From CAYPPK01 sp964412615 (GTDB lineage Bacteria > Patescibacteriota > Minisyncoccia > Sungbacterales > HO2-52-23): a stretch of 20,964 nucleotides of DNA. A program made the position numbers and the translations under genes. The first letter of the stretch is position 1, and each line of letters begins with the position of its first letter. Shown one piece after another: positions 19,077-20,964 of this stretch. The stretch covers positions 1 through 20,964 of the forward strand of contig CAYPPK010000010.1 in assembly GCA_964412615.1 (NCBI GenBank), read 5' to 3'. Under the pieces are notes generated by a model. The model was not told the origin of the DNA, made no database searches, and saw only the letters and a program-made list of their open reading frames with translations.

Positions 19077-19607
19077 TTATTTCTCTAGTATTTGAAGTGC
19101 TCTTGCAATTGTCTCATCGACAGTTAAGTGTGTGCTATCAATCTTAGTACTTTCAACAAAATCAATTGATGATACCCAGTCCTTCTCTGAAAGAGCTTGT
19201 GATAGTGTTTCTGGCAACTTCATCTTGTGAAATTGTTTTCTGGATTCTTCCGTGACTCGCTGTAACAGCTCCTCCTTTTCACAGTAGATTTGTATAAATA
19301 CTACTTCACCGCCATTAGAGGTAACAGTTTTGATAAGTTGCTTAATAAAGTCATCATCTGTTCCTTTGGCATAAACAAAAGTAAAAATAACGCCAGGAAT
19401 GTTCTCCTTCGCAGCCTGCTCAAAAATATCCAGGCGAATCTTTTGACTTAACCGGAAAAAATCTGGTGTTCCAAAAGTAAAAATTGTTTTGAGCAAATCT
19501 ACTGTTAAGTGGTTATGGAAAAGTTTATAACCAGTCTTTTCAGATAAGGCTTTAGCGATTGTATATTTGCCTGCTGCTGGCGGGCCATATAAGACGATTA
19601 ATTTCAT
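19077..19607 (-). CDS. P-loop kinase (AAA/shikimate-kinase-like)
   Basis: 176 residues. The Walker A motif is GPPAAGKYT (8-16) at the very N-terminus, followed by FHNHLTVDLL, a helical lid and a late VESTKIDSTHLTVDETIARAL. The fold is that of small nucleotide or sugar kinases; the FHNHL pattern is seen in uncharacterised members from bacteria. The phosphate acceptor is unknown. It is the first gene of the minus-strand island after tRNA-Ser. Confidence 0.8.
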   Translation of the reverse strand: MKLIVLYGPPAAGKYTIAKALSEKTGYKLFHNHLTVDLLKTIFTFGTPDFFRLSQKIRLDIFEQAAKENIPGVIFTFVYAKGTDDDFIKQLIKTVTSNGGEVVFIQIYCEKEELLQRVTEESRKQFHKMKLPETLSQALSEKDWVSSIDFVESTKIDSTHLTVDETIARALQILEK

Positions 19608-19706
19608 ATAGTTCGAATCCCTTCAGGGTTCTTACATTTTACTACTTTTCAGTTTTAGAAAGTAGCTTAAAACAAGTGTATTTTAATGCTCACTTTCCAA
19701 AACTAC

Positions 19707-19796
19707 TGGCGGAGACGGGAGGATTCGAACCTCCGATACCCTTTCGGGTATAGCAGTTTTCAAGACTGCCCGTTTCAACCGCTCACGCACGTCTCC
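19707..19796 (-). tRNA. tRNA-Ser(TGA) with encoded CCA
   Basis: Class II tRNA. The acceptor is GGAGACG/CGTCTCC, the anticodon stem GCAGT/ACTGC with loop CTTGAAA (anticodon TGA), the long variable arm TACCC/GGGTA, and the T arm GGAGG/CCTCC with TTCGAAT. Discriminator G is followed directly by CCA, the only tRNA in the window with an encoded CCA. It borders the variable island and is a plausible integration landmark. Confidence 0.95.
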
Positions 19797-19893
19797 ATTC
19801 GCGTATTCTATCTCATTTTTGGCTAATTTTCAATGTATTGCCGATCTCTATAGTATTATTGTAGAGTAAGTCAGACCCAATGCGAGAGTTAGT

Positions 19894-20775
19894 ATGAAAA
19901 AAGAAGGTTTGGTCCTTGTAACCGACGTCAAACCAAGAGAATTTATTTATCCAGGTCACCTAGTTTTTGTGCCAGGAGTAGACTTACCTCCCGAATTAAA
20001 ATTATGGGAGGAGGGATTTGACGACTGGTGGGAAAGATATGGACCATCTGCCATCTCGGTAGCTGAAGAAAATCTTCCTCTTGCAAGAGCTCTTGCCTTG
20101 TTGGCCTGGGAAGCCGATAAACGCAAGGATAGAGATAAGGTCCTTGAGTTGCGCGACGGCCTTCGCACTCTTCAGTATCCTGACTCAGAAAAAAGAAATG
20201 GCAAACAAAACTGGTCTCATATACTGGTGCAAATGCCGGAAGATATAGGAGGGCCGAAGAAAAAGGATATAAAAAATATTCTTTCGGCCAGATACCGAGG
20301 AAAGGTACTGGAGGCTATGTGCGGTTTCAATTCCTATCTTTGCCCTGCAAAGGATAGAGAAGTAATTGCGCTTGATTTTTGCCGGGCAGCTTTAGAAAGG
20401 TATCTTTACCCGGAAAGGATTCGCATTCTTTTTGATCTTAATGGTGTCCAGCAAAAACAGGGAATTCCATTTTTGGAGGATGAAGAATTTGACGCCATCG
20501 TAATCTGCTTTGGTTTTGATTATCTTGATCATCCGGTTTGGGTATTTCGGGAATTCAGAAGAATCCTTAAGCCGTCCGGATGCTTGATATTAGTTGAAGA
20601 TCCCTGCCAAGGCTATGGCGACCTAGTAAAACGCTGGTTTCACCCCAAATCCTGCTTAAATTTTCTGCATTATGCGGGATTTGAAAAGATTAAGATTGAA
20701 ATTCTGCCGGTTATATATGGAAAGAACGAAGCTTCCAGTAGGAAATATTTTTTAGTGGAAGCAGCTAAGGGCTAA
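19894..20775 (+). CDS. SAM-dependent methyltransferase (Methyltransf_11-like) with extra N-terminal region
   Basis: 293 residues. The C-terminal half (about 130-290) has a class I core: VLEAMCGFNSYL (138-149) in place of the usual LDLGCGxG, IALDFCRAAL (158-167), FDAIVICFGFDYLDHP (199-214) and FRRILKPSGCLILVEDP (221-237). The first 125 residues are not recognised, with a Trp-rich stretch (WEEGFDDWWERYG). The unusual motif I keeps the key glycine but lacks the second one. Substrate unknown. It is a single gene with its own terminator; a GAG lies 9 nt before the ATG. Confidence 0.78.
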   Translation: MKKEGLVLVTDVKPREFIYPGHLVFVPGVDLPPELKLWEEGFDDWWERYGPSAISVAEENLPLARALALLAWEADKRKDRDKVLELRDGLRTLQYPDSEKRNGKQNWSHILVQMPEDIGGPKKKDIKNILSARYRGKVLEAMCGFNSYLCPAKDREVIALDFCRAALERYLYPERIRILFDLNGVQQKQGIPFLEDEEFDAIVICFGFDYLDHPVWVFREFRRILKPSGCLILVEDPCQGYGDLVKRWFHPKSCLNFLHYAGFEKIKIEILPVIYGKNEASSRKYFLVEAAKG

Positions 20776-20787
20776 AAGCCCTTTTTA
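20767..20787 (+). terminator. Intrinsic terminator overlapping the methyltransferase stop
   Basis: AGGGCT, loop AAA, AGCCCT followed by TTTT; the stop codon TAA (20773-20775) is partly in the loop. Confidence 0.85.
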
Positions 20788-20802
20788 ATTTGCTTACTTT
20801 AT

Positions 20803-20810
20803 GGTATAAT
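20803..20810 (+). promoter_or_regulatory. Extended -10 promoter, leaderless type
   Basis: TGGTATAAT (the TG starts at 20802) is a perfect extended -10 element. The -35 region is poor. The ATG at 20818 begins exactly 7 nt after TATAAT, the same spacing as at the S1 gene, so the message should be leaderless. Confidence 0.75.
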
Positions 20811-20817
20811 TTCGTTC

Positions 20818-20964
20818 ATGGCAGAAAGGCGCATTATTGATCTTAGAAATAGGAATGTTATTGAAGCCGAAGGGGAAATGAAAAAGCCGGCGCTGACCAG
20901 GCACGAGGAAATTTCTTTTTCCTGGATTGATTCCAGTGCCTTTTTTAACTTTTTTCTTTTTTTT
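20818..20964 (+). CDS. N-terminus of a probable membrane protein, cut by the window edge
   Basis: 49 residues are visible: a hydrophilic start (MAERRIIDLRNRNVIEAEGE), then a segment ending HEEISFSWIDSS and a phenylalanine-rich hydrophobic run. The cytoplasmic acidic/basic start followed by an ISFSW-type motif and hydrophobic residues resembles a small CPR membrane protein. The last bases are dominated by T runs, so the very end may be of poor quality. Function cannot be judged from this fragment. Confidence 0.55.
   Translation, partial: MAERRIIDLRNRNVIEAEGEMKKPALTRHEEISFSWIDSSAFFNFFLFF

Noticed and set aside
19614..19624. GTTCGAATCCC as a tRNA remnant or attachment site
   Set aside because: It resembles a T-loop, but the stem does not pair and it is inverted relative to tRNA-Ser, so a duplicated att site is not supported.
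1..20964. CRISPR array
   Set aside because: No regularly spaced direct repeats of 20-40 bp with unique spacers were seen.
1..20964. TGA recoded to glycine (Gracilibacteria/Absconditabacteria code)
   Set aside because: Clear genes end in TGA, including ATGA overlaps at 7641 and 9715, and no conserved glycine falls on TGA.

Overview
The window looks like a chromosome segment of an uncultivated Patescibacteria (CPR) bacterium, most likely in or near Parcubacteria/Paceibacteria. The reasons are short spacers with ATGA or TAATG overlaps, few strong Shine-Dalgarno sequences, leaderless-type promoters, a tandem set of type-IV-secretion-pilin-like proteins, tRNAs mostly without an encoded CCA, and no recognisable biosynthetic operon. 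TGA is a normal stop here, so this is not a TGA-recoding lineage. The taxonomic call rests on gene style and content only.

Layout. Positions 1-430 hold an AT-rich stretch with no gene, but with an 18-bp palindrome, a consensus DnaA box and a recurring GGACAT word. At 427-668 an intact tRNA-Val lies among tRNA fragments (the 5' half of a tRNA-Met and one or two 3' halves) and is flanked by an inverted repeat. From 774 to 13374 almost everything is on the minus strand. In order of position this is: a winged-helix/nucleotidyltransferase regulator; rplL and rplJ behind a strong promoter and an L10 leader; a protein-isoaspartate methyltransferase fused in one frame to the cell-wall lytic transglycosylase MltG; a FAM173-like membrane methyltransferase; a tRNA-Trp / rpmG / tRNA-Thr / tRNA-Leu cluster; five small pilin-like membrane proteins; a membrane-anchored solute-binding protein; a methyltransferase; two tiny overlapping membrane proteins; gyrA; another small membrane protein; and a metallo-beta-lactamase-fold hydrolase. 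A four-domain S1 protein (13529-14773, plus strand) is read from a leaderless-type promoter.

The region 14770-19700 looks like a variable island ending near tRNA-Ser. It holds a HAD phosphatase, a two-gene module (a conserved partner and a PD-(D/E)XK nuclease-like protein), a hypothetical gene followed by a frameshifted membrane gene, a Fic N-terminal remnant and a P-loop kinase. Related plus-strand sequences recur between the minus-strand genes (around 15615, 17670 and 18775), giving a cassette-like appearance. The window ends with a plus-strand methyltransferase and the start of a leaderless membrane-protein gene cut by the right edge.

The most notable items are the pcm-mltG fusion, palindromic elements placed inside reading frames (pcm-mltG and probably gyrA), a 61-bp repeat sitting directly after two stop codons, an inverted-repeat family that brackets tRNA genes, the interrupted tRNA-Met, and the nuclease module within the cassette-like island.
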